NCBI GenBank assembly: GCA_025352825.1
Contig: JANXSG010000063.1
Location: 1-62,885, forward strand
Reading direction: 5' to 3'
Source of the DNA: Chthonomonadaceae bacterium
Lineage (GTDB): Bacteria; Armatimonadota; Chthonomonadetes; Chthonomonadales; Chthonomonadaceae
DNA length: 62,885 nucleotides
Positions 8,965-20,270 of this stretch are shown one piece after another. The notes under the pieces were generated by a model. The model had not been told where the DNA came from. It searched no databases and saw only the letters and a program-made list of their open reading frames with translations. Each line of letters starts with the position of its first letter. Positions within the stretch are counted from its first letter, which is position 1. Both the position numbers and the translations under genes were made by a program.

Positions 8965-9396
8965 CTACTCTTTCTCAGCTTTTTCTTCTCTTTCACCTTT
9001 TTCTGCTTTGACTGGTGTCGATTTGATCCCAATGGCTGAATTTAGAGCAGTTTCCATCTCTTTGGCTTCCCCAGCTGGTGTAACGGTTTCAACATCGCCA
9101 ATTTTTCCTGACATCGGATCAATTTCAACCTCTTTGATAACATTACCCTGAACTATCATTACACCATATACCCAGTGGCCTTCATCAAATTCAAAATTTG
9201 CTTGTATAGTCTTCCCCTTCACCTTGGCCTGCGCGATTTTTATCGCATCGACAGGCGAGATTTTGCATTGTGGTGCAGGCTGTACTGGAGCTCCAAATAG
9301 TGCCCCTGCGGTCTGCATAGATCCAAGCACTGCAAGTGTAGCCACGACACCAATGCCAAAGTAAAATGATACTCTTTTTAACCCAGATTTTTCCAT
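8965..9396 (-). CDS. PepSY domain-containing exported protein
   Basis: A 143-residue protein with a signal peptide or membrane anchor at about residues 9-33 (FYFGIGVVATLAVLGSM), then one PepSY domain (about 45-110): SPVDAIKIAQAKVKGK, followed by VYGVMIVQGNVIKEVEIDP and a SGKI turn. The C-terminus is a lysine/glutamate-rich tail. PepSY domains are thought to modulate peptidases or act as periplasmic sensors; pairing with an OmpR-type two-component system is a recurring arrangement. A strong AAGGAG is placed 9 bases before the ATG. It is the first gene of the operon, so it may sense or tune the signal read by the histidine kinase. Confidence 0.85.
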   Translation of the reverse strand: MEKSGLKRVSFYFGIGVVATLAVLGSMQTAGALFGAPVQPAPQCKISPVDAIKIAQAKVKGKTIQANFEFDEGHWVYGVMIVQGNVIKEVEIDPMSGKIGDVETVTPAGEAKEMETALNSAIGIKSTPVKAEKGEREEKAEKE

Positions 9397-9709
9397 GTCT
9401 GAAATCTCCTTAAAATAACAGCCTCAAAAGAAGAAGCTCACTTAGGATTATACACTTTCATCTTTAACTGTATCTGAGAATTTACTGTGAAAACACTCAG
9501 GAAGATAACCCCATTCAAAATCCACAGAATATTCAAACCATGCGCATATGCAGGATTAAACTCATGCGATATTTAATATCCCTGTAGATATTTAACTGGG
9601 GCAATTGAATTTTTTTTAAATATTTGACCAATCAACTTCAAAATCTATTCGAAAAGAGTTCTACTCTGTCCAGTTCTTTGCCAGGTCAATCTGTTTCGAA
9701 GAGAAATCT
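9397..9709. other. divergent intergenic region between the PepSY operon and the polysaccharide operon
   Basis: No gene is seen in these 313 bp. On the minus strand a TATAAT-like hexamer (complement of 9447-9452) lies about 50 bp upstream of the PepSY start. The right part is AT-rich with a run of T at about 9610-9618. Promoters for both directions are expected here but no convincing -35/-10 pair is assigned. Confidence 0.5.
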
Positions 9710-10909
9710 ATGACTCTGCTGACGATTCCTGATCTGAGTAAAATCCGTCGGGTACTAATCATCAGATTGAGTTCTATTGGTGATGTGGTTCATGCGCTCC
9801 CCGTAGCTGCGGCTTTAAAAAATACTTACCCCCATCTAGAACTGACCTGGATGGTAGAAGAAATGTCTGCAGATATCGTTATTGGAAACCCCAATCTTCA
9901 CGAAGTGATTGTTATTCCTCGCTCTAGATGGAAAGCCGGCAGGGGCAGCTCTTTTAAAATTTGGAAGGAGTATTGTCAATTTTTAATTGGACTCAGAAAA
10001 CATAAATTCGACATGTCATTAGATCTGCACGGCAGAGCGAAAAGTGGTCTGATCGCAGCAGCAGCAGGGGCTCCATATCGATTTGGCTGGAAGAGGCTTC
10101 GTGAAGGTTCGCAGTTGATTTCACATTCCATTGGCAAGGAATTTCCAGGGCAGCACCGTGTTCAGTGGTTCCTGAATGTGGTGCAAGCGCTGGGAGTGGA
10201 GGCGAGTGTTGTTGAATTTCCAATTTTCATACCTCAATCCGCAAGAAACGAAGTTCATCAACTACTCGAATTCCATGGAGTAAATGAAAAAGAGAGAATC
10301 GCCATTGTCAACCCAGCTGTTGGCGACGATAGGCGAAGATGGAGTGCAGAAAGTTTTGCTCAGCTTGTTTTGCGCATGGGAGATGAATTTGGCCTTACCT
10401 CAGTACTAATTGGCGCATCAAAAGATATTAAACTCTGCGAACGCATTCGGCATCGGGTACAATTTCTGCAACAGAATACTAATACTATAAATAGACATCA
10501 AAATTTATGCGTAAATGTGGCTGGGGAAACAAATTTAAAATCGCTGGCAGCACTCCTTGATCTGAGTATACTTCAGATAAGTGGAGACACAGGCTCTGCA
10601 CATATTGGCGCCGCTATCGCGAAACCGACGATTGCACTTTTCGGGCCGACTGACCCAGATCATGCAGGGCCGTGGAGTCAAGAAAGGCATACTATTTCAC
10701 GCTGGCCTCTATGCAAAAGCAGCTGTTCAAATAGTAAATGTAGTTATGCGAAGGATGCGCAGGGAGTGTCTTCGGTAGTCGGCAATGAAAGCAGTGATGG
10801 TAGCCGCGAAATATCATCCAATGCGCCCACTGCAAGCTGCATGCTTGATATATCAGTGGATGAAGTAATGGAATCAGTAAGATCGGTGATGAAAGATCAG
10901 TATGCCTGA
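9710..10909 (+). CDS. glycosyltransferase family 9 (heptosyltransferase-like)
   Basis: A 399-residue GT9 protein most like heptosyltransferase I. The N-terminal Rossmann domain opens with the motif IIRLSSIGDVVHALPV and continues to WMVEE. The donor-binding C-terminal domain has GDTGSAHIGAAIAKP followed by ALFGPTDP. These transferases add heptose from ADP-heptose to the LPS inner core at the cytoplasmic face of the membrane. The far C-terminus (about 335-385) has an unusual Ser/Cys-rich stretch. It is the first gene of a plus-strand run and overlaps the next GT9 gene by 8 bp. Whether the donor is truly heptose is an inference, because no heptose synthesis genes are in the window. Confidence 0.88.
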   Translation: MTLLTIPDLSKIRRVLIIRLSSIGDVVHALPVAAALKNTYPHLELTWMVEEMSADIVIGNPNLHEVIVIPRSRWKAGRGSSFKIWKEYCQFLIGLRKHKFDMSLDLHGRAKSGLIAAAAGAPYRFGWKRLREGSQLISHSIGKEFPGQHRVQWFLNVVQALGVEASVVEFPIFIPQSARNEVHQLLEFHGVNEKERIAIVNPAVGDDRRRWSAESFAQLVLRMGDEFGLTSVLIGASKDIKLCERIRHRVQFLQQNTNTINRHQNLCVNVAGETNLKSLAALLDLSILQISGDTGSAHIGAAIAKPTIALFGPTDPDHAGPWSQERHTISRWPLCKSSCSNSKCSYAKDAQGVSSVVGNESSDGSREISSNAPTASCMLDISVDEVMESVRSVMKDQYA

Positions 10910-12143
10910 CAAAAAAATACAGTCGAATCTGCACAAAAAAGGGACTGTTCGATCAGAAATATCCACTCTTGCTGTCTCTTTGATGGCTGTTCGAGCTAAT
11001 CAACAGCTAGGCGACGCGAAAAGGATAGTGCTGCTCACAAAGTGCCGCTATATGGGTGACACACTGGTTGCTACACCGTTCATAGTCCAGCTCCGTGCGC
11101 ATTTTCCGCAAGCGGAAATTACATTAATTACTGCACCAACAGTTGCGATCGCATTAGAAAATTCTCCAGATATTGATCATGTCATTCCTTTAGAGATGCG
11201 CGGAGTTGCTCGCTGGCGATACTGCCGAGAACTCTACGACTGCCTTCGCGAAGGCAGTTATGATGCTGCTTTTCTACTGGATCGTTCTTTACGCTGCGCG
11301 GTAATTGCTGCCATTGCTGGAATACCTGTTCGCGTGGGCTACTTGAACGAACATAGGAAACCATTTCTGACAGTGGCAATTCCCTACTCTTTTAATCGCC
11401 ACGAAGTAGACTGTCATCTGGATATGCTTCGTGCAGTGGGATTACAAGCAAAGGATTCTCTGCCCAAACTCTGGATAACTGAAGAAGAGAAAATAGCGGC
11501 TCGATTGGAAATGAATCTGGCGTTCCCCACGCCTCAAGGCAAAACTGGTTCAATTGTGGGCATTCAGCCAGGTGCAAATGATGCTGATATACGTGAATGG
11601 GGAGCAGATAGATATGCTCTTGTTGCCGATAAGCTCATCGCTGAGACGGGTTGCCGTATCGTGATCATGGGAGGTTCAGCAGAGATCGAGACTAGTTCTC
11701 GGATGCAGTCTGCAATGCGAAATCCTTCACTCAATTTGACTGGGAAACTGAAATTAAGAACAGCATTGGCTGCAATTGGACTCTGCGACTACTGGATTGG
11801 AAACGACACAGGACTGCTTCACGCTGCTGTGTCTCAGGGAGTGCCAAGTGTAGGGCTGTTCGGGCCAAACAAAGTGGTGCGATGGGGATACGATACGAAA
11901 ATTCATCGATCCATCGTTCACTTCCCGGAATCACCTGCTTTAGACGACTCTGCAGTGCGTGCTTGCCTTGATGCAATAACAGAGGAGCAGGTATTAGAAT
12001 CAGTGTTTGGGCTTATGGATCCTAATGCCTGCGCTATCGACATTCCTCATAATGCGCTGGAGGACACAACACCTGTTTCTCGATCCCCATATTTCAGATC
12101 AGAGCTCGCACCTGAGTTCTTCTCCTCCACCAGAAGAAGGTGA
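10902..12143 (+). CDS. glycosyltransferase family 9 (heptosyltransferase II-like)
   Basis: A second GT9 protein, 413 residues, diverged from its neighbour. It shows VLLTKCRYMGDTLVATPF in the first Rossmann domain (the GD pair is retained), a PGANDADIREW segment, and GNDTGLLHAAVSQGVPS then LFGPNK in the second domain. About 35 extra residues precede the fold, starting from ATG 10902, which overlaps the previous gene by 8 bp, so coupling is likely. The C-terminus ends in an Arg-rich tail whose codons contain the AGAAGG ribosome site for kdsA. Likely role: the next glycosyl transfer in LPS core assembly. Two GT9 genes side by side with kdsA fit a core-oligosaccharide operon. Confidence 0.86.
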   Translation: MPDKKIQSNLHKKGTVRSEISTLAVSLMAVRANQQLGDAKRIVLLTKCRYMGDTLVATPFIVQLRAHFPQAEITLITAPTVAIALENSPDIDHVIPLEMRGVARWRYCRELYDCLREGSYDAAFLLDRSLRCAVIAAIAGIPVRVGYLNEHRKPFLTVAIPYSFNRHEVDCHLDMLRAVGLQAKDSLPKLWITEEEKIAARLEMNLAFPTPQGKTGSIVGIQPGANDADIREWGADRYALVADKLIAETGCRIVIMGGSAEIETSSRMQSAMRNPSLNLTGKLKLRTALAAIGLCDYWIGNDTGLLHAAVSQGVPSVGLFGPNKVVRWGYDTKIHRSIVHFPESPALDDSAVRACLDAITEEQVLESVFGLMDPNACAIDIPHNALEDTTPVSRSPYFRSELAPEFFSSTRRR

Positions 12144-12146
12144 TTT

Positions 12147-13004
12147 GTGGAAGATAGCATGAAAATGCACACCGTTCTTGCGGGAGACGTGACGATTGGA
12201 ATTGAGTCAGGTAGATTAGCATTAATTGCTGGGCCTTGTGTGGCAGAAGGCCTGGATATCTGCAGGGAAATCGCAGAAGCAGTTCAGAAAACTACTTCAA
12301 AATTAAACCTTGGATATATTTTCAAAGCCAGTTTCGATAAAGCCAACCGGACTTCTGGAGTTTCGTTCCGTGGGAATGGAATAGATGCTGGCTTAGAGAT
12401 TCTACAGCATATCAGGTCTGAATATCGAGTTCCTGTGCTCACAGATGTGCATGAAACTTGGCAGTGTGCCATTGCAGCGGAAGTGTGCGACGTCCTGCAG
12501 ATACCGGCATTCTTGTGCAGACAGACCGACTTGCTGATCGCCGCCGCCGCCACGGGTAAAACGGTAAATGTCAAAAAAGGTCAGTTTTTGGCGCCGTGGG
12601 ATATGAAAAATGCAGTTCAAAAGCTGGAAGAAGCAGGCTGCTCGAATATTCTACTGACAGAGCGAGGCGTCTCCTTCGGATACAATACACTCGTAGTCGA
12701 CATGACCAGTCTGCCTCAACTGCGGGCTCTTGGCTATCCGGTAGTGTTTGATGGGTCGCATAGTGTTCAGCGGCCAGGAGCAGGGTCTGGTGGGACTAGC
12801 ACAGGGGGTCAGAGAGAATTTATTCCTCATCTTTCTCGCGCTGCCGCAGCGGTAGGAATTGATGCCCTCTTTCTAGAGGTGCATCCTCACCCTGAAAAAG
12901 GGCTTTCCGATTCGGCAACTATGCTGCCATTAGCGCAGCTGGAACCGCTATTAAGTCAGGTGATCGGGATTGATGCTGTCTGCCGTACTACAAGCGAAAA
13001 ATAG
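12147..13004 (+). CDS. kdsA: 3-deoxy-D-manno-octulosonate 8-phosphate (KDO8P) synthase
   Basis: A 285-residue enzyme condensing phosphoenolpyruvate with arabinose 5-phosphate in the KDO branch of LPS synthesis. Diagnostic motifs are [31 protein letters not shown] and [13 protein letters not shown]. The protein belongs to the metal-dependent class: all four ligands of the Aquifex-type enzyme are present, namely Cys in AGPCVAEG, His in GSHSVQ, Glu in [10 protein letters not shown] and Asp in LSDSAT. GTG at 12147 has AGAAGG 6 bases upstream, inside the end of the preceding gene; ATG at 12159 is an alternative that shortens the tail by four residues. It implies an outer membrane with KDO-containing lipopolysaccharide. 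Confidence 0.95.
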   Translation: MEDSMKMHTVLAGDVTIGIESGRLALIAGPCVAEGLDICREIAEAVQKTTSKLNLGYIFKASFDKANRTSGVSFRGNGIDAGLEILQHIRSEYRVPVLTDVHETWQCAIAAEVCDVLQIPAFLCRQTDLLIAAAATGKTVNVKKGQFLAPWDMKNAVQKLEEAGCSNILLTERGVSFGYNTLVVDMTSLPQLRALGYPVVFDGSHSVQRPGAGSGGTSTGGQREFIPHLSRAAAAVGIDALFLEVHPHPEKGLSDSATMLPLAQLEPLLSQVIGIDAVCRTTSEK

Positions 13005-13095
13005 TTCTTTTGTATTCGGTGATTGCAAATAATATCCCGCGAAATGAAATTCTTCGACTTTTGGCAATTACCTCGAATGTTTAATAGTAATTTGA

Positions 13096-15195
<2,100 letters not shown>

Positions 15196-15199
<4 letters not shown>

Positions 15200-16383
15200 A
15201 TAAAATTCCCACTCTTGGCGTTGGCATGGCTGGATTTGGTTTTATCGGCAAAGTTCACAGCCATGCCCATCTTTCAGTCCCTTTATTGTACGATCCTCTG
15301 CCCTGCCGCACCAAATTGGTAGGAGTGTGTACTGCAACTGCAGCCAGTGGTGAAAAAGCTAAATCACAGGCAGGATTTGAATTCGATACACGCCAATTTG
15401 ATGATCTCTTGAGCAGAGATGATATCCACATTATCCATATCTGTACTCCAAATGATTGTCATTATGAGATGGTGCGGGATGCCTTACATGCAGGCAAGCA
15501 TATATACTGTGATAAACCCCTTGCGCTTAATACTCAGCAGGCACAATATTTGGCTGACCTTGCCGCTATGAGTATTGGCTGGCAGCAAATGACTTTCAAC
15601 TATAGATTTGTCCCGGCTGTCATGCGTGCACGTGAACTTACTCAGTCCGGGTACCTGGGGGAGCTATTTTCATTTCGAGCGGCCTATCTTCATGCAGGAT
15701 ATGTCGATCCTAACCGCCCATTTTCCTGGCGGACAGATTTCGCTCGGAGCGGTGGTGGTGCAATTGCCGATTTGGGGGCACATGTCATTGACTTGATTCG
15801 ATACACTATTGGGAACGGAGCTAATGTGACGCGTGCGGGTGAATTTAGCTCGCTAAGCGCGGTGCTTCAAACACTAATTACCCAGCGCAAAGATGCAAAA
15901 AGTGGATCAATGAGACCCGTTGATGTAGATGATATCGCATTCGCCACCTGCATAATGGAAGGCGGCGCTGCAGGAACATTGGAGGCTTCCAGGCTTGCGA
16001 CAGGAGTTCAGGATGAGCTTCGATTGGAACTTCATGGATCGAAAGGGGGACTGCGGTTTAACTTAATGGAGGCAAACTGGTTGGATGCCTACGACAATAC
16101 CCAGCCTGAAACTTCACTCGGTGGGAACCGAGGTTTCCGCAGGATTGAGTGTGTCACACGCTATCCTAAACCGTACGCACTAGGCGCTACCAAAAATACT
16201 ATTGGCTGGCTAAACTTTCATATCTCAAGTGTGTTCGATTTTCTCACCAATATTATCTCATATCAAGTGGGTAGAGATGGCTCTCCACTATCTCCTACTT
16301 TCCGAGATGGCCTGGCTGCCCAGAAAGTCATATCCGCCTGTCAAAATTCTTCACGGTTGGATGGAAAAATCGTAGAAGTTTGA
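15196..16383 (+). CDS. Gfo/Idh/MocA family oxidoreductase
   Basis: A 395-residue NAD(P)-dependent oxidoreductase. The N-terminal Rossmann fold begins VGMAGFGFIGKVHSHAH; the family motif reads CDKPLALN (EKP is usual; here D replaces E), preceded by HICTPNDCHYEMV. The C-terminal domain has the GAHVIDL motif with the expected catalytic histidine. ATG at 15196 overlaps the stop of the reductase gene as ATGA; the frame is open further upstream but those residues belong to the overlapping gene. Such proteins oxidise or epimerise sugars and inositols. Being last in the polysaccharide operon, it may modify a nucleotide sugar, though a catabolic role cannot be excluded. Confidence 0.87.
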
Positions 16384-16629
16384 TTTGAAGATAGCACCTG
16401 TTTATCTGGAATGTCCCCAAGAAATGTTGGAAAGGTCGTTCACAATGGGATCACTAACCCCAAAACTAATCATTGCAATCCGTTTGGGCTTCTAAAGTTC
16501 AGCACTCTGATAACCGAGAATCCACTCAGTTATTCCCTTAAGTTGGATATTAGACTAGAACACTCCAGTATGGTCTAGAAACTATCATATTAACGAGTTT
16601 TCATCAGTGGCGTCAACGAGGAGCACAGC

Positions 16630-17997
16630 ATGGCTGAGGTGTATCGCAAAAATGGTTCTCTGGAAATAAAGTTCAACGAGGACCGAACTCAAGTTATCGT
16701 CAACGTATATCCTGCTTCTGCAGGAGGCGAATCTATCACGACCTCAGAAATTTTAGATCGCCTTAAAAGCATGGGAGTCACTTATGGAATACGTGAACAG
16801 GCAATCCGAGATGCAATCCACGCCGCAGACGACTCAAATCAGGCTGTAACGGGAATAATTGTCGCGCAGGGTGGAATCCCAAAGGATGGCGAAGATGCGA
16901 AAATAAAGTACAATATCAGTCATGGCGTACTTTTAAAGCCGCTGCCAAAGCGTACAGATTCCAGTGGCCACACGGAATGGTTCGCCCTCGATCCTGCTAA
17001 AATGGTCAAAGCTGACGATGAACTTGCCAGCATCCTTCCTGCACAGCCTGGAACACCGGGAAAGACGCTCACATGGCCTATACAGGCTATTACTCCGAAA
17101 CCAGGGAAGCCTTCCGCATTGAATGCCGGCCAAAACGTGCGTATGTCCGACGATGGGCTGCACATCTATGCTGCTCAGGATGGATACGTCTGCCTGCATG
17201 GCGAACAGATCATCGTGCACGCGCTTCGAGTATTTCCAGGAAGTATCACTGGGCAGGCGCTAAATTCAGCGACTGGGCTGGTTGTGCGTGGAAATATTGA
17301 GAACTGCCAGGTTAATCTTGGCGGGTTCCTCGCTGTGAAGGGTTCGGTAAACGGCTGCAAAATTCGTTGTATGGGTGATATCTATCTTAACGATGCCGTG
17401 GAATGCGATATAGCCTGCGACGGAAATGTAATTGTCTATGGCAAGTTGATAAATTGTACTATTAACACCTGCAAAAAACTTCTCGGGTTTGATTCGTCCG
17501 TTATTGTAGGCGGACAAATATCAGCTTCAGAGGGGGTCGAAACAGCGATACTCGGCGCAGATGATTTTACAGCGACGAATGTGGTAGTTGGCATCAATAA
17601 TATGATCCAACTGAAAGGCAAGGAAATTGAGGAGGAGATGAACGCCTGCGAAATGAATATTACCCGTATCAGCTCAGCTTTAAAACCATTTACGACGCTT
17701 TCTGGACAGGAGGCGATTACGGAAGATAAACGACAGTTAGTGACCAAGCTGCAAAGTCAAAAACGCTCTCAAGATACCAGAATAAAAGAACTTCACAATG
17801 AAAAGAGAGGACTTGCAATTGCTGCAAAAGAGCATATTGTAAGCCATGTTACAGTTGCGAAAACCGTCTACCCTGGCGTGATGATCACTATCCGAAATGG
17901 CGCAGCTCAGATTGAAACAACCATGGAAATGGTCAAATTCATCGAGGGGCCTGGCGGTAAGTCTGTTGATATGGAGATGCTTCGTAAGGCTGCCTGA
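16630..17997 (+). CDS. FapA (DUF342) family polymer-forming protein
   Basis: A 455-residue DUF342/FapA-family protein. The N-terminal part (about 1-175) carries the alpha/beta region with GIREQAIRDAI and PAQPGTPGK, then a right-handed beta-helix-like core (about 190-320) made of repeats such as VVRGNIENCQVNLGG, VKGSVNGCKIRCMGDIYL and IACDGNVIVYGKLINC. A coiled coil (about 325-405) and a short beta tail follow. AGGAG is 7 bases before the ATG. The family is named after a Vibrio flagellar protein, but most members have unknown roles; no flagellar gene is nearby, so a general scaffold function is more likely. The next small gene starts 53 bp downstream. Confidence 0.85.
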   Translation: MAEVYRKNGSLEIKFNEDRTQVIVNVYPASAGGESITTSEILDRLKSMGVTYGIREQAIRDAIHAADDSNQAVTGIIVAQGGIPKDGEDAKIKYNISHGVLLKPLPKRTDSSGHTEWFALDPAKMVKADDELASILPAQPGTPGKTLTWPIQAITPKPGKPSALNAGQNVRMSDDGLHIYAAQDGYVCLHGEQIIVHALRVFPGSITGQALNSATGLVVRGNIENCQVNLGGFLAVKGSVNGCKIRCMGDIYLNDAVECDIACDGNVIVYGKLINCTINTCKKLLGFDSSVIVGGQISASEGVETAILGADDFTATNVVVGINNMIQLKGKEIEEEMNACEMNITRISSALKPFTTLSGQEAITEDKRQLVTKLQSQKRSQDTRIKELHNEKRGLAIAAKEHIVSHVTVAKTVYPGVMITIRNGAAQIETTMEMVKFIEGPGGKSVDMEMLRKAA

Positions 17998-18050
17998 TTT
18001 AAGAATGGATCAGATGACACTTAGCGTACGACAGGAATGGAGTCCAAAGG

Positions 18051-18386
18051 ATGGAGACACGATTCAAGCTAACTCGCCTAGTGCGAACGCAGACATCTGA
18101 GATATATCTAGTCTGGGAAGGTGAGAAACGAATCGGCCAGATTGATATACATTTTGCGCATGATACCATTCACGCCACTGTCATTTTTGAGGCGGACCTC
18201 TCTGTCGGAGATGAGGAAGAGCTTCTCGCGCAGATTGATGATGACATCGTATCTTCCTATCTTCCCCGGTTCGAACGTGAAGATTTTGTCGCCCATGTGT
18301 TTCGAGGCGAGGAGATTAGCCGATACACTGACTGTTCGGGTGCGATGGATGATATCGATGATGATGACGATGAGTCGGATGAGTAA
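18051..18386 (+). CDS. small acidic protein of unknown function
   Basis: A 111-residue hypothetical protein not recognised. It reads as a compact alpha/beta domain with alternating beta-like stretches (TSEIYLVWEGEKRIGQIDIHF, broken into VWEGEKRIGQIDI, and IHATVIFEADL), then an acidic patch SVGDEEELLAQIDDD, and ends in an Asp/Glu run. The first in-frame ATG after a stop (18015-18017) is at 18051; AAAGG touches the ATG, so spacing is poor, but an AGGA lies farther up. It sits between the FapA-family gene and the VanX-like gene, all on the plus strand. Strongly acidic tails occur in chaperone-like or nucleic-acid mimic proteins, but no function is claimed. Confidence 0.6.
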   Translation: METRFKLTRLVRTQTSEIYLVWEGEKRIGQIDIHFAHDTIHATVIFEADLSVGDEEELLAQIDDDIVSSYLPRFEREDFVAHVFRGEEISRYTDCSGAMDDIDDDDDESDE

Positions 18387-18442
18387 CGCTGCTTATCTTT
18401 TGATTACATTTCAAACTGCACCCTATCGTGCGACCCCACTTC

Positions 18443-19516
18443 ATGGCTAAATCTCCCCAACGTAATTTAAAATCAGGATTGAAGGGAGCGCCCGAACCGA
18501 TTGCGGCGCTAAACCGAATTCCGATTCTAGAAAAAAATATTGCTTGGGAATCCCGTGAACCTCTCATCGATATCCGTGATAAGTGCCCTAATCTTATTCT
18601 AGCCGAACATATCTGCCCCTATCTCCGAAGCAAAGTAGTCGATATGCTAAATAGAGCACAGAATTCGCTTCCAAGAGACTATAAATTAAAAGTGGGCACT
18701 GCTCTGCGCACACTTTCCATGCAGAGTAATGGCTGGGATAACTACTTCGCGCGCATGGAAAAGGAGAATCCTGAGTGGCCTTTATCTGCGCTGCGCCGCG
18801 CGACGAATCATTTTTTTGCTCCCTACGATCAGCCAGCCCCCCCAGGCCACTGCACTGGGGGAGCTGTGGATGTGTCACTCCTGGATCCCGAAGGCAATGT
18901 AATAGACCTCACTGCTCCTACCACCGGATGGGAAGCCGCTTATACCTGGTCGGATAAAATCAACGCAGAGGCAAAACACCATCGCATGATGATGGTGAAT
19001 GCAATGTTAGGGGCTGGATTTTCTAACTGCAGGGACGAGTATTGGCACTATTCGTATGGAGATTCCGCCTGGGCTGTGCGTGTTGGTGAAAAAAGCTGTC
19101 CGTACGGCTGGGCTCATCCTCCGGTTGAAATACATATTACCGAATCTCAGAATGCTGCCAAAATACATATTTCCAAATGTGAACACCGGTTTGATGGGAA
19201 AGTAATTTCTGGAATATCTGAAATCTCAATTCCGGATATCTTGTCTCCTTGGCGAGTAGAGATATGCTGGGCATCGGGAGTTCCCGTTACCCTTCAAATT
19301 CACATGAAAGACAAACTTCCTGGCGCAATCTGGTGGGGGGTCGAAAAAGATGAAGAAGAGAATCCCTTTCCCAAATTAGGATCAACCGATGCTGGTTCGG
19401 AATTAAACTTCTGGAGTCAACCGAGTGATGAAATTATTACTATTCGTGTTGTCCCCGCATCGGATCGTATCTTCTTCTCGAATGTGCAGATTCCTCCAGT
19501 TGAAAGCGCGAGTTAG
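18443..19516 (+). CDS. VanX/DdpX-like D-alanyl-D-alanine dipeptidase with C-terminal extension
   Basis: A 357-residue protein. Residues about 30-230 form a peptidase family M15D domain. The zinc-binding pattern of VanX is complete: H-x6-D in GHCTGGAVDVSL and E-x-x-H in EYWHYSYGD, preceded by GAGFSNCRDE. VanX-type enzymes cleave D-Ala-D-Ala and also serve in peptidoglycan recycling. The last ~120 residues are an extra beta-rich domain with no recognised motif (DRIFFSNVQIPP near the end). No signal peptide is visible, as expected for cytoplasmic VanX. ATG at 18443 is chosen over GTG at 18428; neither has a clear ribosome site. There is no vanH/vanA-like gene, so turnover rather than glycopeptide resistance is likely. 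Confidence 0.8.
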   Translation: MAKSPQRNLKSGLKGAPEPIAALNRIPILEKNIAWESREPLIDIRDKCPNLILAEHICPYLRSKVVDMLNRAQNSLPRDYKLKVGTALRTLSMQSNGWDNYFARMEKENPEWPLSALRRATNHFFAPYDQPAPPGHCTGGAVDVSLLDPEGNVIDLTAPTTGWEAAYTWSDKINAEAKHHRMMMVNAMLGAGFSNCRDEYWHYSYGDSAWAVRVGEKSCPYGWAHPPVEIHITESQNAAKIHISKCEHRFDGKVISGISEISIPDILSPWRVEICWASGVPVTLQIHMKDKLPGAIWWGVEKDEEENPFPKLGSTDAGSELNFWSQPSDEIITIRVVPASDRIFFSNVQIPPVESAS

Positions 19517-19536
19517 TTCACATCTGGGATAATCAA

Positions 19537-20205
19537 ATGCCCTACGAATTAAAACCCACTGCCTCACCATCTTATCAGTGTGCTGAGGAGCCGCCTTCCG
19601 TATATATTTACGATATTGAGACTTCTGGTTTGAATCAAAATATTGATCAGCCAATTGAAATCTGCATGATCAAATTGGAATCGGGAAAAGAAATTTCCCG
19701 CTACTGCACCCTTATTCAGTATGAGAGACCGCTTTCGTTGGAAATAGTCGCACTAACTTCTATCAATGACGAAATGCTGTTATCCGGAAAGACAAGGAAA
19801 ATAGTGGCGCAGGAACTTCACGACTTTCTCGGACTGTGCGAGAAAAGCCCAGATATCAGGATATGTGGGCACAACTTACTTCGCTTCGACAACTTTTTTT
19901 TACGCAGACTATTTAAGGAACAGCTCGGACTCGTTATTAACCTAGGGCCGTTCAGTTTCGATACGGCAGCTCAGTTCAAAGCTGAAAAGTTAAATATGCA
20001 TCGAAGTCCAGGTCAGAAAATCGAACGATTTCATTCAAAGGTACTCGATATTCATGCTCCAGGAGTGAAGTATAATCTGCTAGAAGCTGCAAAGTACTAC
20101 ACTATACCAATTCCAACAAAAGTACATCGTGCAGAAGCGGACACCGTGATGACACTCGGCATCTACCTTAAACAAAGATATCTCATAAGCTCATATTCAG
20201 AGTAA
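19537..20205 (+). CDS. DEDDh exonuclease domain protein
   Basis: A 222-residue exonuclease of the RNase T / DNA polymerase III epsilon group. Exo I is YDIETSGL (D and E ligands), Exo II includes ICGHNLLRFDNFFL, and Exo III is HRAEADT, the HxxxxD form of the DEDDh class. These hydrolyse 3' ends of DNA or RNA with two metal ions. The protein is a stand-alone exonuclease with no polymerase or helicase domain. It starts 20 bp after the VanX-like gene and ends 65 bp before a convergent membrane-protein gene. It could be a proofreading-like or oligoribonuclease-like enzyme; the sequence does not decide. Confidence 0.82.
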   Translation: MPYELKPTASPSYQCAEEPPSVYIYDIETSGLNQNIDQPIEICMIKLESGKEISRYCTLIQYERPLSLEIVALTSINDEMLLSGKTRKIVAQELHDFLGLCEKSPDIRICGHNLLRFDNFFLRRLFKEQLGLVINLGPFSFDTAAQFKAEKLNMHRSPGQKIERFHSKVLDIHAPGVKYNLLEAAKYYTIPIPTKVHRAEADTVMTLGIYLKQRYLISSYSE

Positions 20206-20270
20206 CAATCAATATATGCCCCCACAAAAGTGAGCCATCGTGAAAGCGGAGTATTTGAAATGCATATTGA

